64,000 nucleotides of DNA from Isoetes taiwanensis (lineage: Eukaryota; Streptophyta; Lycopodiopsida; Isoetales; Isoetaceae), in NCBI GenBank assembly GCA_021234155.1, contig JAJEKV010000048.1, forward strand, positions 2,780,841 through 2,844,840, given 5' to 3'. Position 1 is the stretch's first letter, and each line of letters begins with the position of its first letter. The translations under genes and the position numbers were made by a program. The notes beneath the pieces are model-generated. The model was not told the DNA's origin. It saw only the letters and a program-made list of their open reading frames with translations, and searched no databases. This document shows positions 1 through 8,872 of this stretch, in pieces.

Positions 1-72
1 GACGAATACAAGAATCCACCTACCACAGGAATTCAGGAGCCACATGCACTAGTGTATGCCACAAAGATTTAG

Positions 73-720
73 GCCACTGCTAGTGAACCTGTCGATGACA
101 TTGACCTCAGATTCTCGTATGCCAGTCATCCTCAAGAACTGCCACCAGTTCCGACACGTAATGAAGAAGAGGCAGACGGGGAGAGCGAGGCTATGGCCCA
201 GAAGCTTCTCAACAGCAGATTCAGGTACAGCTGGCAAGGCTTGCCAGGGGACTTAATCATGAGAGACCAGCTGGGGCCTGCCACATGCTCTTATCTCGTG
301 CGAAAAATGGTACTGCCAGGAACAGGAGTGTTTGATTACTTCTCATGTGGTTCGTTTGGCCGAGCTTCATTGATCAATAAGAGATTTTATATTGTGTTCG
401 AAAGTGACCCGGCTAAGCAGCAGTGCCTACAGAGCATTCTTGGTAAGCTTGACTGCCTCCTGAATCCTATCATCGCAGTAGTTCCTGTGACAGAGAGACA
501 AGGTGTTGTTGTTGAAGAAGCTGTAGATCCACCAAGTCCAGTGATACCTGAAGATCAACCCAATGTGGACTATGATGTGATCAAGAATACAGAATTCAAT
601 CTGGACGTTCTTGATGATCCCAATTTCACTGCCACAGCGTTCGAGACCTTTCAAGGAGATCCTATGGGTGCTTCTTCTAGCCATGGCACTGGCGCTGGGG
701 AACCTGATCCTGCTGAATAG
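73..720 (+). CDS. terminal exon of unrecognised gene, methyltransferase-like fold possible
   Basis: The frame is open from just after an AG at 71-72 (a pyrimidine-poor but possible 3' splice site) to TAG at 718-720; the first internal Met is at 193. Seen: numbering from that Met, residues 45-80 hold a G-V-F-D-Y-F-S-C-G-S-F stretch, a basic residue pair, then F-Y-I-V-F-E-S-D-P. This order resembles motif I plus the following acidic beta-strand of N4/N6-type DNA methyltransferases, where the usual form is D-P-F-A-G-S-G. The rest is acidic, Pro-rich and low complexity, as in a C-terminal tail. A DPPY/NPPY motif is not present in this exon. The upstream part of the gene lies outside the window. 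The methyltransferase assignment is inference; it could be another Rossmann-like protein or a transposon-encoded gene. Confidence 0.4.
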   Translation, partial: ATASEPVDDIDLRFSYASHPQELPPVPTRNEEEADGESEAMAQKLLNSRFRYSWQGLPGDLIMRDQLGPATCSYLVRKMVLPGTGVFDYFSCGSFGRASLINKRFYIVFESDPAKQQCLQSILGKLDCLLNPIIAVVPVTERQGVVVEEAVDPPSPVIPEDQPNVDYDVIKNTEFNLDVLDDPNFTATAFETFQGDPMGASSSHGTGAGEPDPAE

Positions 721-900
721 CCTGAATTCTCTCCAGAATATAATGTAAATTGTACAATAATACTTTTGTAAACAGACTATCTCTTCCAAGTCATTGCCTG
801 TATGGATATGCAAATCTATGAATATGGAAATTTTTACTGATTTTGTGATCTCATGTTTCTTTAGCTTCATTATATGCACTGTTAGTATTTTTTATGCGCC

Positions 901-906
901 AATAAA
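901..906 (+). terminator. candidate poly(A) signal AATAAA
   Basis: A canonical AATAAA hexamer lies about 180 bases after the stop codon of the gene ending at 720. No other hexamer of this type is closer. It would end the 3' UTR just before the small TIR element at 939. Confidence 0.4.
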
Positions 907-938
907 TGGCACTTTAGATGCATTTTTTTGTTAAATGG

Positions 939-1223
939 GGGTAAAAGCATGTTAAGGTGTACCACTTTTGGAACCTGCAAAAGTACATACACTAGGTACT
1001 TTAGAACTGGGTACTTTCTCATTTTTCTTTTCATTAAAACTAGTACAAAAGTTCAAAATAAAAGTCAAGGACGTGTTAATATTCAAAGTTAGGATAATTT
1101 TAATGCTATCTAAGACCTGACATATTACACAGGTACCCAGTACCCAGTCCTAGGTACCTTTTTAGGTACTTTTTTAGTCACTAAATAATACTTTTTAAGG
1201 GACACCCTAACATGCTTTTACCC
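939..1223. mobile_element. MITE-A: 285-bp TIR element with GGGTAA ends
   Basis: The left end GGGTAAAAGCATGTTA and the reverse complement of the right end agree at 23 of 25 terminal positions. The element is bounded by a 4-bp direct repeat, ATGG at 935-938 and 1224-1227. It has no coding capacity. The interior has several GGTACY/AGGTAC boxes, including ones inside both arms. A 4-bp target duplication excludes standard hAT (8 bp), Mutator (9 bp), PIF (3 bp TWA) and mariner (TA) insertion; Sola-type transposases make 4-bp duplications, so a Sola-like source is possible but unproven. It shares the terminal GGGTAA and duplication size with the element at 5106-5364. Confidence 0.7.
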
Positions 1224-1420
1224 ATGGCGCCATAATTGCTCAAAAAATCGTCATAAAATGGACTAAAAAGGATTTTCGTCCCTTATTGGAATCACGAAAT
1301 TTTTCATTTTAATGAAATTGTGCTTCAATGGGGTTTGGCTAAAATGTTGAAAAGACAAACCCGGAATTTCTGGAAGGGATTTAAAGGGAAGGGAGAGGAG
1401 AGCTGAAGCAACCGGATGCG
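1224..1420. other. short spacer, no gene seen
   Basis: Sequence between MITE-A and the LINE. No open reading frame with family resemblance is visible. Confidence 0.5.
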
Positions 1421-2032
1421 AGAAATACCTTGAGAAACTATATAAGACAGGGGCATCCCCAATGCCAATACCCGCACTACAGGAGATGGATAAACCGTGC
1501 TTCAGCCTGCAGGAAGTAATGATGGCACTAAACAGGATGGCTAATAACAAAGCCCCAAACCTCTATGGACTGACTGTGGAGCTACTAAAATGTGTGGATA
1601 CAGTAATTGGGAAATAGGTTACTGACATTTTTAACGGCATAATCCATACAGGGTTCCCAGACAGATGGGCATACAACAGGGTAATACCTCTACACAAAGG
1701 GGGAAGCAAGGAGGAACCTGGGAACTACAGGACAATAATGGTGAGCTCTATCTTCGCGAAATAGTTCGGAAAAGTTCTGGACAGTAAATTAAAACAGTGG
1801 GCAGAAACAGGAAACCTGAGGGCACAAGGATAGCAGGCTTCAGACCGGAACACTCAACCACAGATCATCTAGTAACCCTTCGGATACTAATAGAGCATAA
1901 CAGATCCCAAGGAAGGAAAGTAGTATGATGCTTTGTGGGCTTTAGAAAGGCATTTGACACAGTCCCGAGGGAAAAGCTCCTACAGAGACTGATAGATATG
2001 CCGGCACCGGGGGATATATATGGTAGGAGCAA

Positions 2033-3043
2033 TTGCAAGACTATACAAAAATGGAACAGGAAGGACAGACGATAAATTGCGATACAGGAATCAAACAGGG
2101 ATGCCTTCTATCCCCGACTTTATTCAGAATATACATAGATGCATTACAAGGTTTCATAGCAGAACAACAAGGAGACACGGACGCCCCTACACTAGGAGAC
2201 ACTAAAGTACCCATTATGCTATATGCTGATGACCTAAGCATGATGGCCCCAAAGAATAAGGGGATGCACAGATTGCTAAAGCTACTAGAGATCCTCTGCG
2301 AAAGAACAAGGTTAACGGTAAACCTTGTGAAAACCAAAATAGTCATTTTCGGTCACAAAACCAGACACAGACCTTTCAGATATATGGGGACAGAATTAGA
2401 GGAATCAACAAAATACAGATATCTGGGATATGACGCACACAGCATGGGGAAATGGGCTAAAGGTGCAGATGCAAGGTTTCAATCAGCCATTGGGAGCTAC
2501 TTCAGTATGAAAAAAATCTGTAATAAGAGCAGAATAATCGACTGGGAGATCAAGTGTTACTTGTTCAGTGCAGTGGTCGTGACGACGCAATTATATGGGT
2601 CTGAGGCATGGGGACCGGGCCTAACAGATAAGAAATGGGACAAACAGGAAGGAATCCTCAGACAATGGCATAAACAGGAATTTAGGGTGCGGGCAAACAC
2701 ACCTCTAACAGTCATGATATATGAGATAGGTCAGAAACCAATGGAGGTGAGAGCATGGGAAAGGACTATCAGATACCTAATAAAAGATAATGCAGGGGGC
2801 CATCCAGGGAAGCTGTCAAGTATTGCAATCAATGAGTCAGCAAAATCGCACATCATCACAAGCAGTGGATGGTTCAAGGATGTAGCGATGTGGACTAGAG
2901 AAATGGGGATGAACCTGAGTGATATAGTAAACGAGGGGAAATGGAATGAAGACTGGGCAGACAAGGCTACACGAACATGGTTGCAAAAACACACCGGACC
3001 CAAGACACTTTGGCTCATGACAGTCTTCAATCCAGAACAGTAG
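2033..3043 (+). CDS. LINE reverse transcriptase, C-terminal palm/thumb part
   Basis: 336 codons open. Residues about 20-35 hold G-I-K-Q-G-C-L-L-S-P-T-L-F (RT block 4) and residues about 63-69 hold the catalytic Y-A-D-D-L. Upstream RT blocks lie in other frames at 1490-2030, so this is the surviving part of a larger ORF2 rather than an independent gene; the start is only the first Met after the frame change. The stop at 3041-3043 separates it from the finger region at 3148. The role would be target-primed reverse transcription of the LINE RNA. The copy is not functional as it stands. Confidence 0.75.
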   Translation: MQDYTKMEQEGQTINCDTGIKQGCLLSPTLFRIYIDALQGFIAEQQGDTDAPTLGDTKVPIMLYADDLSMMAPKNKGMHRLLKLLEILCERTRLTVNLVKTKIVIFGHKTRHRPFRYMGTELEESTKYRYLGYDAHSMGKWAKGADARFQSAIGSYFSMKKICNKSRIIDWEIKCYLFSAVVVTTQLYGSEAWGPGLTDKKWDKQEGILRQWHKQEFRVRANTPLTVMIYEIGQKPMEVRAWERTIRYLIKDNAGGHPGKLSSIAINESAKSHIITSSGWFKDVAMWTREMGMNLSDIVNEGKWNEDWADKATRTWLQKHTGPKTLWLMTVFNPEQ

Positions 3044-3147
3044 ATAAGGCAGCAGATGTACAGAGACAATCTGCTAGGGAAGACCAAGAGAGACGTCCTG
3101 GCGAGATTTAGGATGGGGAGCCAAGATCTAAGAATGTAGAAAATAAA

Positions 3148-3399
3148 ATGCGAAAAATAGAAAAGGACAACCGGATATGTAGAATCTGTGACATTGGAAA
3201 AGTAGAGGATGAGAACCACCTGCTCAACGAGTGCCCAATGTACGGAGACGTCAGAAACAAGTACAGAGACATAGGATGGGGGCAGCCAGTACACACCCTG
3301 ATGATAAGGGCAGACACAATGAAAGATCTGGCAGATGCAATCCAGGAGATGACGACCAAGCATCGAGAGGCACACAAAGAAAGAGGGCTTATAATATGA
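3148..3399 (+). pseudogene. LINE ORF2 C-terminal zinc-finger-like segment
   Basis: 83 codons containing I-C-R-I-C-D-I-G-K-V-E-D-E-N-H-L-L-N-E-C-P, a C-x2-C ... H-x4-C pattern with the E-D-E-x-H core and C-P-x-Y seen at the end of several non-L1 LINE ORF2 proteins. It follows the RT frame after about 100 bases holding a stop. It is probably the C-terminus of the same protein, separated by mutation. Confidence 0.65.
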
Positions 3400-3635
3400 A
3401 TCGCCCAAGAGGCGAGAAATAGACGCCCACGAAGCGCTCAACTAAAAGCTGATTGATAACGACGCACCACCGCACGACCATGATGCCGATTAAAAGCGGG
3501 GTGCCGGTACTAATAGAAACTAAGGAAGCCTTCAGAAAATGCTACAATATAACAACGTGATGTGCTAGTAGCGCCCTTTAGGGAGCTCACCCATGCTACA
3601 TCAGTCCAGGGGCCTTAGGGCACAAGGGACAATAA

Positions 3636-3670
3636 TTCTATTCTATTCTATTCTATTCTATTCTATTCTA
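3636..3670 (+). repeat. (TTCTA)7 microsatellite at LINE 3' end
   Basis: Seven uninterrupted TTCTA units follow directly after the LINE 3' untranslated sequence. This may be the tail of the LINE in place of poly(A). The same pentamer recurs at 56649-56673 and 58193-58220 and in degenerate form near 23445. Confidence 0.85.
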
Positions 3671-4336
3671 AACAACTAAAAGTGGCCAGGAAAGAAGAAA
3701 AATCAAGAAATCATCCCTCGCAATGACATTGCCTCATATCCTCGGATTGATATCTATAAGTATCTCTACTTCAATAAAAATTTGATTTGCACATAACCAA
3801 TAGTTCAAAGCACAAAGAATAAACATTCATCAACTAGAATTAAGAAGAGAAAAATGTTCATTTAATATCAAACAACCCCAACTTCAATAATAATATATTT
3901 ACAAAATATTTACCTTGAATATGAGGAATATTCCTCATATTCAAGGTAAACGTTTCATCAAGGACGAAGCGCTCACACTAATATCTAGTTGTTTCAATGT
4001 GATGAAATGCTAGGGCCATCTTCTATTTATAGGATGGAAGACTCTTTAATTAGCAGACACATGTCACTAATCAAAGGCTAATTTTTTCCATATGTTTGCA
4101 TTCTAATATATAAAATATCATTCATAGGCATAATCATTGAATATCGATGTCATAAACCAAATCTATCCAAATCTACACCAAAATCTTCAAAATAGATCTC
4201 ACACCCTAATTTACACCCTAGATTTCTATAGATTGTGTTATGGAAGTCCATTTAGATAATCAACATGTGTCAATGTTTTTTTTTCTTGCCACGTATTTAT
4301 AGTTTAAGCCACAAGTAATATTTATAATATCATTCA
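3671..4336. other. AT-rich repeat-bearing spacer
   Basis: No gene seen. Apart from the palindrome, the part from about 4070 to 4336 is a diverged copy of sequence found again at about 7150-7320, including the stretch that ends at the copia insertion site. Confidence 0.6.
3909..3950. repeat. perfect 42-bp palindrome
   Basis: The half-site TTTACCTTGAATATGAGGAAT is followed with no spacer by its exact reverse complement. Such a sequence could extrude a cruciform. No flanking target duplication or gene was recognised. Confidence 0.9.
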
Positions 4337-4677
4337 TGTCAAGATATATATGATATCGAGACCACCATCTTGCTAGACGTGCTGAAGCAGTGACTCAGTG
4401 CTCAACATCGTGGTGCTGAGAAAGTGTTGAACTGAATAGAGTCAGCACCTTATCAGCAATGAGCACTGACCTAAGTAAATAACGACCATTATTAGTGGGC
4501 GGTGAGTGAACGGCTAATACTATTCTTAGTATCACCCTTTTGTTTATATCATTGTACTTCATGTATTGATATACAACAACATTGAGTACAATTCCATTTT
4601 ACCTTTGTTTTGGGAGCTTGCGCTCTCGGATATAGGTGTGCATCCCCTTCTCCCCCTTTCTTGGTGCAACCTTGATA
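4337..4677 (+). repeat. Copia-1 5' LTR
   Basis: 341 bp, starting TGTCAAGATATATATGATAT. It ends CCTTGATA, where the right LTR ends CCTTGACA, so the canonical terminal CA has become TA here. The two copies are clearly diverged (substitutions and small indels around 4375-4440), which suggests the insertion is not recent. Confidence 0.88.
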
Positions 4678-4692
4678 TGGTATCAGAGCACC
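4678..4692 (+). promoter_or_regulatory. primer binding site, initiator-Met tRNA
   Basis: TGGTATCAGAGCACC begins at the base after the 5' LTR. It is the standard Ty1/copia primer site complementary to the 3' end of initiator methionine tRNA. Confidence 0.92.
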
Positions 4693-4727
4693 AGGTGCGC
4701 TAAGATTGATTTAAGATCAACACAACA

Positions 4728-5785
4728 ATGGAGAAGGATGCAAGCTACAACCAGATTACCTTTCCTGACGGTCGTGTGATTCAAATCTTCGATGGCACAG
4801 GTTTTCAACAATTGAAAAGCAGAATGATCTTCATTCTCAAAAATGAAGGAGTTTGGACAATTTTTACTGACGAAGAACATGCACCGGATGCCAAGAATAT
4901 TGCTGATTTGCATGTTTGGCAGTGCTGAGATGACAAGGCAATGGCATATATCGGACTCTCCTTAGCTGACTCTATCCTTGATGAGTTCCAGCAAGAGAAT
5001 AGCCACGATTTGTGGCATGCTCTCATTGAGAAGCATGACCAAAAGACTCATATGATTAGGAAAGAGATCGAGAGTCTTGACCAAGACCGCATGATGCACG
5101 CCTTCGGGTAATTGCACGAAAGGGTGGATAAAAAAAGGGCCCATATTTTACATTTATATAGGCAATATGTAAGCAGACGTAAAGCAGATGCAGGGCCCAT
5201 CTTTTACATTTATTGTAACCAATATATAGAACCCTAATATCATGTAGAACATCATGGTATAGGGAGGTCATACAAACCTATTTCCCTCCCTAACTACACT
5301 AACCCTTTGTACAGGTTTATTACATTATACAAGAAATATGAGACACCCTTATGTGCAATTACCCCTTCCAGCAAATTGAAGCTTTTGGAGAAGGGCATCA
5401 GATATCAAAGTCGATGCAACTAATTTTCTTCCTCAGGTCACTACCTAATGCATTTGATTCTTTGTGCACCAGCTTCATGCAAGACAAAGATATGGGCTTC
5501 CATCAAGCAATCGCTTCTATTAAGGAGGAGATCATGATGAGGCAAGATGCAGGTAAATATGATCATGCCACTCTCTCTGTAGAAGGGCATTCAAAGACTC
5601 AATCTACCATGGATGGGAATGAGCACGATGAGGAGGAAAAGCACATTGACAGCAAATTACCTCTTCCTAGTAAGCATGAAGTAATGGATTTAGATCCTTC
5701 TACTTCTTGGATATCAGACAATGCAGTAGCACCCAATAAATGGATGCCAATTTCTGATTTCCAACACCTTCAAAGGAAGGATTAA
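4728..5785 (+). pseudogene. Copia-1 gag, interrupted by a nonsense codon and MITE-B
   Basis: The ATG at 4728 opens a frame with F-D-G-T-G-F-Q-Q-L-K-S-R-M near residue 23, the usual copia gag/UBN2 start (F-D-G-x-N-F-x-x-W). A TGA at 4926-4928 lies where translation otherwise continues in the same frame with A-Y-I-G-L-S-L-A-D and D-L-W-H-A-L, both gag-like. The frame is broken at 5106 by a 259-bp TIR element and resumes at 5365 in the register expected before insertion. The later part has no CCHC knuckle before its stop at 5783-5785, but ends with a W-I-S-D-N-A stretch reminiscent of the protease-adjacent region. Gag would form the virus-like particle. This copy is not intact. Confidence 0.75.
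5106..5364. mobile_element. MITE-B: 259-bp TIR element inside copia gag
   Basis: The left end GGGTAATTGCAC...AAGGGTG (5106-5126) and the reverse complement of the right end (5344-5364) match at 19 of 21 positions. The flanks carry a 4-bp duplication CTTC (5102-5105, 5365-5368). Removing the element and one CTTC leaves the gag codons in register, which dates its insertion after Copia-1. Inside, a GGGCCCAT.TTTTACATTTAT segment occurs twice (about 5137 and 5196). It has no coding capacity. Confidence 0.82.
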
Positions 5786-5820
5786 TAGATACCTCAGCCA
5801 TTCAGCTAGGATATCTTGAT

Positions 5821-6471
5821 GTGGCCTTCATTTCCCCATTTTTAGGCAATGTAGCAACGATTCATCAAGTGGCATTCATTTCTGATACTTTGGTGGCGTT
5901 TATGCAAGGGGGCACTCAGGTTCTAAATCAACTGATTTTTCTGTTCGGCTTACAGAAACTTCCAACACTTATAGCACTTCCAGCACCTGTTATTGCACTC
6001 AACTCAATTCTATTTCTAGATCAAGGAGGGGATCTTAATTCACTTGATCGTGCAGGGGTTGAAAATGCAATATATATTATCATGATTCCAAAGCAAGGAG
6101 GAGACGTTGACTCTTTACTTCTAGGAACACTTGATCAAGGTCAAGCGAAGGTACTAAGGTTTGATTTCCATGGAGAATTTCAATATAGCATTGTGGGAGC
6201 AGCTGCATTTGTGGTTATTGAATCCATAAGTCTTAACGGAGTAATCATCTTTGATACTTCTATTGCCTATATCGAGGATGTGCATGGAAACAATTTTCAT
6301 CTTCCTCTTGACAAAACAATTATCGATATCAAAGACAAACTTCATTTTCCTTATCGACTTACTGTTCCTGATACAGTGGTTGATCAACAGGTCTATTTAT
6401 CTACTAGGGAGAATAGAGTTGATGTCTTCATGCAAACTTGGTCTGCGACCTTTTTAGACCTGATTAAGTGA
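5821..6471 (+). CDS. unidentified ORF inside Copia-1
   Basis: 216 codons open between the gag remnant and the 3' LTR, where integrase and RT would normally be. I do not recognise it. It is hydrophobic-rich, has Q-G-G-D-L-N-S-L and Q-G-G-D-V-D-S-L twice about 30 residues apart, and shows no integrase or RT motif. The start is nominal, because the first codon is within a run that is open only from about 5815. It may be captured sequence, the 3' leader of a non-autonomous family, or chance. Confidence 0.3.
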   Translation: MAFISPFLGNVATIHQVAFISDTLVAFMQGGTQVLNQLIFLFGLQKLPTLIALPAPVIALNSILFLDQGGDLNSLDRAGVENAIYIIMIPKQGGDVDSLLLGTLDQGQAKVLRFDFHGEFQYSIVGAAAFVVIESISLNGVIIFDTSIAYIEDVHGNNFHLPLDKTIIDIKDKLHFPYRLTVPDTVVDQQVYLSTRENRVDVFMQTWSATFLDLIK

Positions 6472-6546
6472 GCCTTGACCAAGATTCAGATCTTATCTCC
6501 AAGAGAAGGAGGATGAGGCTGAGCATGGAGATGGCGCTCTCTCATC

Positions 6547-6555
6547 AAGGAGGAA
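6547..6555 (+). promoter_or_regulatory. Copia-1 polypurine tract
   Basis: AAGGAGGAA immediately precedes the TG of the 3' LTR, the position from which plus-strand DNA synthesis is primed. Confidence 0.8.
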
Positions 6556-6897
6556 TGTCAAGATATATGTGATATCGAGACCACCATCTTGATAGGCGTC
6601 TTTGAAGGACTGTGACTCAATTTCTCGGCCGAAAGTCTTTGCCCGAAGCAGTCGGCACCTTATCAGCACTGAGCACCGACCTAACTAAATAATGGCTATT
6701 ATTTGTGGGCGGTGGGTAAACGAGTAATACTATTCTTAGTATCACCGTTTTGTTTATATCATTGTACTTCATGTATTGATATACAACAACATTGAATACA
6801 ATTCCATTTTGCCTTTATTTTGGGAGCTTGTGCTCTCAAATATCAGTGTGCATCCCCTTCTCACCTCTTCTTGGTGCAACCTTGACAATTCATTATT
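6556..6897 (+). repeat. Copia-1 3' LTR
   Basis: 342 bp, TGTCAAG...CCTTGACA, followed by ATTCA. It pairs with 4337-4677. Confidence 0.88.
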
Positions 6898-7870
6898 CCT
6901 AGACATAATCATTCAAAAAAAAATTCATAAATGAAATAAGGCACATATCAATACAAATCCACCCTAATCTACACCAAATAATCCATGTATCAATTTAACA
7001 TTTTGATGTGCATATATACCATCATGATTTACACTTACCCAAATGATTAATTAAGGTGCATGTTAATTTACATGTGTACACATTTCAATTTACATGTCAC
7101 AACTTATTGGCAAGAATCCCACAAACGTAACTACATCGCAATCGCAAGGCCTAGTTTTATCATAACGTCTACAACATCAGATATTCCACCCTAATTTACA
7201 CCATAGATTTCTAAAGATTATGTTAGTGAAAGTCTAAGTAATCAATACGTGTCAATGCTTTTTTTCTCGCCACGTGTTTACAGTTTAAACCACAAGCAAT
7301 ATTAATAATATCATTCATTCATCATTCTTGGACATAATCATTTAAAATAGATGTCATAAATGAAATAAGGCACATGTCAATACAAATCCACCCTAATCTA
7401 CATCAAATAAACTATATGTCATTCAACATTTTAATGTGTATATATAGCATCATGATTTGCATTTACCGACATGATTAAATAAGGCACATGTCAATTTACA
7501 TGTGCACATGAATTCCACATATGTAACCATGTTGCAATTGCAAGGTCTGATTTTCTCAAGACATCTACATCAACAGATATTCCATAATATTGTAATAAAG
7601 AAACCGAAACACGTGTCGAGTACTTCTCCTCAAGACCTCTACATCACGAGATATTCCATAATATTGTAATAAAGAAACCGAAACACGTGTGTAATTAATT
7701 TACATGTGCACACGTTTCAATTTACATGTCACAACTTATTGTCATAAATTCAATAGATGCAACCATATCGCGATTGCAAGGTCTAGTTTTCTCAAGATGT
7801 CTATATCACCAGATATTCCATAATATTGTAATAAAGAAACTGAAACGCGTATCAAATGCACCTAATTACG
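6898..7870. repeat. AT-rich diverged repeat field
   Basis: No gene. Several segments occur two or three times: one beginning AATGAAATAAGGCACAT at about 6931 and 7348; a TTTACATGTG(C/T)ACAC segment near 7070, 7495 and 7700; and an ATATTCCATAATATTGTAAT segment at about 7578, 7652 and 7815. The arrangement looks like repeated segmental duplication, with the copia insertion sitting in one copy of the unit. Confidence 0.7.
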
Positions 7871-8732
7871 TTGGCCAATGTTTTTTACAAGTTTTTTGTT
7901 GGGAAGGAAAAGATTTATTCAAAAATAGGGGTTTTTTGTGTGTGCTAAACCATTGGGAGTTTATATAAATATAGAGAAAAAATGTAGCTAAAAAAAATAA
8001 GAAAGGAAAATAAAGAAGCTTATATTAATTTAAGGGCTAATATTATTTTATTGGTTTATCTTTCAAAGGACTTGATATTTTTAAACGTAATAAATATTAA
8101 AGACCTTTTTTTTTTAATTTATCTTTTTAAGGCCTTATTATTTTGAAATCCACAAATACGAAAGCAGCTAGGAGTTTTTGTTGGACGGCTGCTTTTTGTT
8201 GGACGACTGCTTGCATGTCGGAGGATGCCCAGATGAGCTAAGCAGCCTTCCTAACTGGGGCAGACCGGCCTTCTTGAACTCAGGGATTTGCTTGATTCTA
8301 ATAAGCTTGAGCATCTCTGTGCTTGAGCTTGAGCTTGAGATTGTGCTTGATTCTGGAACATAAATTTTGATTGTTCACTAGCAGATTGTGTTAAATTGGC
8401 TATAGATTGATTTTATCTAGCTTTCCAAGTGTAAGCATAGCAGAATTTAGGGTCACTTTTGGATTCATGTAGCAAAACATGAAAGAGGAGATGAATGAGA
8501 GAGGCTTGGTTACTTCCAGAGCTTAGCTATAGTTGAACAAGCTAGAACACCTGTAAAAGGCAACATTGCAAATTATAAGCGGAAGATCATTGTAGTGCAA
8601 TAAGCATTTATGAAGATATTGAAACTAAGACAAATAGGTTGGATAGTTTATTTTTTGGGCTTCTTTCATTTCTTACTTTGGGATATGATGTTATAGCGGT
8701 GCTGTTTTGTATTTAAAAAAAAAAATTGGAAA
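7871..8732. other. AT-rich spacer, no gene seen
   Basis: It contains poly-A/T runs, a GCTTGAGCTTGAGCTTGA hexamer repeat near 8310-8335 and a short direct repeat TTTTTGTTGGACG at about 8175 and 8193. No supported gene. Confidence 0.5.
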
Positions 8733-8872
8733 TTTTTGTTTTGGTGTATTATGGGATTAATGTTATATTTAATGTTTTATATATTATTCATGAACTCGCC
8801 AGCATTTTTTAACTTTTATTCATTTTTCCAAACAAAAAAGAGAATATCTCCCATAACACACCAAAACAAAAA
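8733..8872. repeat. inverted repeat, 23-bp arms, 94-bp loop
   Basis: TTTTTGTTTTGGTGTATTATGGG at 8733-8755 pairs with 8850-8872 at 22 of 23 positions. It lies at the left edge of the LINE RT fragment that begins at 8872. Confidence 0.8.

Larger units (their letters stand above)
1421..3670 (+). mobile_element. LINE-1 copy of the window: decayed non-LTR retrotransposon
   Basis: In order on the plus strand: fingers region with N-K-A-P-N-L-Y-G-L (1540-1570), R-V-I-P-L-H-K-G-G (1680-1705), H-S-T-T-D-H-L-V-T-L (about 1850), F-D-T-V (about 1950), Q-G-C-L-L-S-P (about 2100), Y-A-D-D (about 2225), then a C-terminal zinc-finger-like stretch. The 5' half has several stops and frame changes; the 3' half has a long open frame. 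The copy lacks ORF1 and the endonuclease, so it is 5' truncated. It ends in a (TTCTA)n tail. The short R-V-I-P-L-H-K-G-G-S form and the C-terminal finger differ from the usual plant L1 consensus and look closer to LINE clades best known from invertebrates. Confidence 0.8.
4337..6897 (+). mobile_element. Copia-1: complete but non-autonomous Ty1/copia element
   Basis: Two LTRs (4337-4677, 6556-6897) begin TG and share their sequence to the end. They are flanked by the 5-bp target duplication ATTCA (4332-4336 and 6898-6902). An initiator-Met tRNA primer site abuts the left LTR and a purine tract abuts the right one. The interior holds a gag-like gene and one unidentified ORF. No integrase, reverse transcriptase or RNase H region is present, so it would depend on proteins from other copies. 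A small TIR element interrupts gag. A paralogous empty site exists at about 7303-7335. Confidence 0.9.

Noticed and set aside
427-879. minus-strand 150-codon frame
   Set aside because: It is antisense to the plus-strand exon ending at 720 and its 3' UTR, with no family resemblance.
2731-3441. minus-strand 236-codon frame
   Set aside because: It is a shadow of the LINE RT frame on the plus strand; Cys/Leu/Ser-rich, with no motif.
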